NCBI GenBank assembly: GCA_964443875.1
Contig: CAYUET010000012.1
Coordinates: 1-64,000, forward strand
From: CAYUET01 sp964443875
GTDB lineage: Bacteria > Auribacterota > JAFGBW01
Direction: 5' to 3'
Length of the DNA: 64,000 nucleotides
Shown here: in pieces, positions 63,292-64,000 of the stretch
Position numbering within the stretch: position 1 is the stretch's first letter
How the letters are laid out: each line of letters opens with the position of its first letter
Made by a program: the position numbers and the translations under genes
Notes under the pieces: model-generated
Databases searched by the model: none
The model's input: only the letters and a program-made list of their open reading frames with translations
Told to the model about the DNA's origin: nothing

Positions 63292-64000
63292 TTACAGAAT
63301 GGCAGATAATTTAACTCCTGAAGTCTTGAGAATTCTTGCCAGGGCTGTGAGTTGACCATAGGCTAAAACTTTTTGAATCCGTGAATCTTTGGAATAATAG
63401 TCAGCATTTTTTGCAATATGTGCGGAGTTTTCCTCAAAGGCTTTTGAGAAATTTCCTGAGGCGATCCGGTTATAATCGGGTAAATACTCTGTTTTATTCT
63501 GGGATTCCAGAAGGGGTATCATGGTGATGTCCATGTTGGCATTTTTGGGCGTGACCATATTATTTATGACCTGAAACTCAAACTGACTGAAATTAAAATA
63601 AACCGCATAAATTCCTGCAGTCTGATCATCTCTTTTGGGAACAAAACCATCAGGAAAGGCACTGTAACGGATCCATGCCTGACAGGCAAAAGCGATACAG
63701 CCCAGAAAATGGTCGGAAAGTTTCAGGAAAACGCTAACCAGGCTTCCTTCCGGAAGGCCGCCGTAAATGAGATCTTTTTCCCCAAGAGAAACCCCCATAA
63801 GATCCTCTTTGTCCACGGCATTAAAAATTTCTTTCATTTCAGCAGGGGTCAGAGAATTTTCCCAGATTAAAGTTTTATTAAGAAGAAAGGCGTTTTTTTC
63901 AGGGATGTACTGAATGTGATTAATGGCCGGAATCCCCAGTGCAGGGCCTTCAAGAGTAATCCCGCCGGGAATGCTTTTGTATTTATCCACAATCTGTTTT
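63292..64000 (-). CDS. Unknown protein, 5' end beyond the window
   Basis: At least 232 residues read from 63990, but that codon is GTG and the frame stays open to the right end, so the true start probably lies outside. The visible part is rich in mixed alpha/beta elements (INHIQYIPEKNAFLLNKTLI, GVSLGEKDLIYGG, AVYFNFSQFEFQV), has no membrane segment, and ends with a helical stretch. I do not recognise a family. It ends 26 bases before the GT-C gene start and is likely upstream of it in the same transcript. Confidence 0.7.
   Translation of the reverse strand, partial: KQIVDKYKSIPGGITLEGPALGIPAINHIQYIPEKNAFLLNKTLIWENSLTPAEMKEIFNAVDKEDLMGVSLGEKDLIYGGLPEGSLVSVFLKLSDHFLGCIAFACQAWIRYSAFPDGFVPKRDDQTAGIYAVYFNFSQFEFQVINNMVTPKNANMDITMIPLLESQNKTEYLPDYNRIASGNFSKAFEENSAHIAKNADYYSKDSRIQKVLAYGQLTALARILKTSGVKLSAIL

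Overview
The window is a protein-dense piece of a Gram-negative bacterial chromosome. An outer membrane with LPS is implied by lpxK and lptD. Most genes sit in short, tightly packed operons with ATGA overlaps. I see no rRNA, tRNA, CRISPR array or complete insertion sequence. The first 17 bases are all G, which looks like a contig edge or sequencing artefact, and the last gene runs off the right end. The taxon cannot be fixed from this sequence. Two long secreted proteins of unusual type, an FHA-rich Tad cluster and a mix of relatives of many phyla suggest a little-studied lineage; an Omnitrophota-like candidate phylum is only a guess from the style of the secreted proteins.

Layout. 1-5.3 kb (minus strand): GIY-YIG protein, VF530-like protein, a zinc-finger/TPR membrane protein and lpxK; then a coupled thiM-thiE-HAD phosphatase-PqqD operon. 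5.4-16.9 kb (plus): one large metalloid/organoarsenical resistance operon. It holds arsR with an operator palindrome in its promoter, an ArsP-like permease, a TolC/MFP/RND efflux trio, a small CPKC thioredoxin, a Cys-rich membrane peptide, a DGC-domain protein, arsE-arsF-arsG-like genes and a ClC chloride channel. A truncated porin follows. 17.8-21.2 kb: two overlapping SPFH/band-7 genes whose N-termini carry repeated modules. 21.3-31.2 kb: dnaE (minus), comM/yifB, an SNF2 helicase, a small membrane protein and an NAD-dependent epimerase. 31.2-38.8 kb (minus): recD2, mtnP, a UbiE-like methyltransferase, a class 1 isoprenoid enzyme, and a large secreted metallophosphoesterase-like protein.

38.9-49.1 kb (plus): a Tad/Flp pilus assembly cluster (cpaB, an FHA-cpaF fusion, tadB, tadC) continuing into a DUF192 protein, a lipoprotein, an FHA-TM-repeat protein, a secreted protein with a long alternating Thr-X tract, and a half-size TSUP transporter. 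49.1-56.1 kb (minus): recO, priA, a degenerate uracil-DNA-glycosylase-like gene, UDP-glucose dehydrogenase and lptD. 56.4-59 kb (plus): a DegP/HtrA protease with ExbB/ExbD-type proton-channel subunits. 59-64 kb: a secreted protein with kinase-like motifs, a small secreted Tyr/Trp/His-rich protein, a GT-C-like membrane glycosyltransferase and a protein cut by the window end.

The most promising leads are the composite arsenical operon with its unassigned Cys-rich peptide, the paired SPFH proteins with vault-like repeat modules, the secreted kinase-like protein, the catalytically degenerate UDG-fold protein beside priA/recO, and the Thr-X protein encoded in the FHA-rich Tad cluster.
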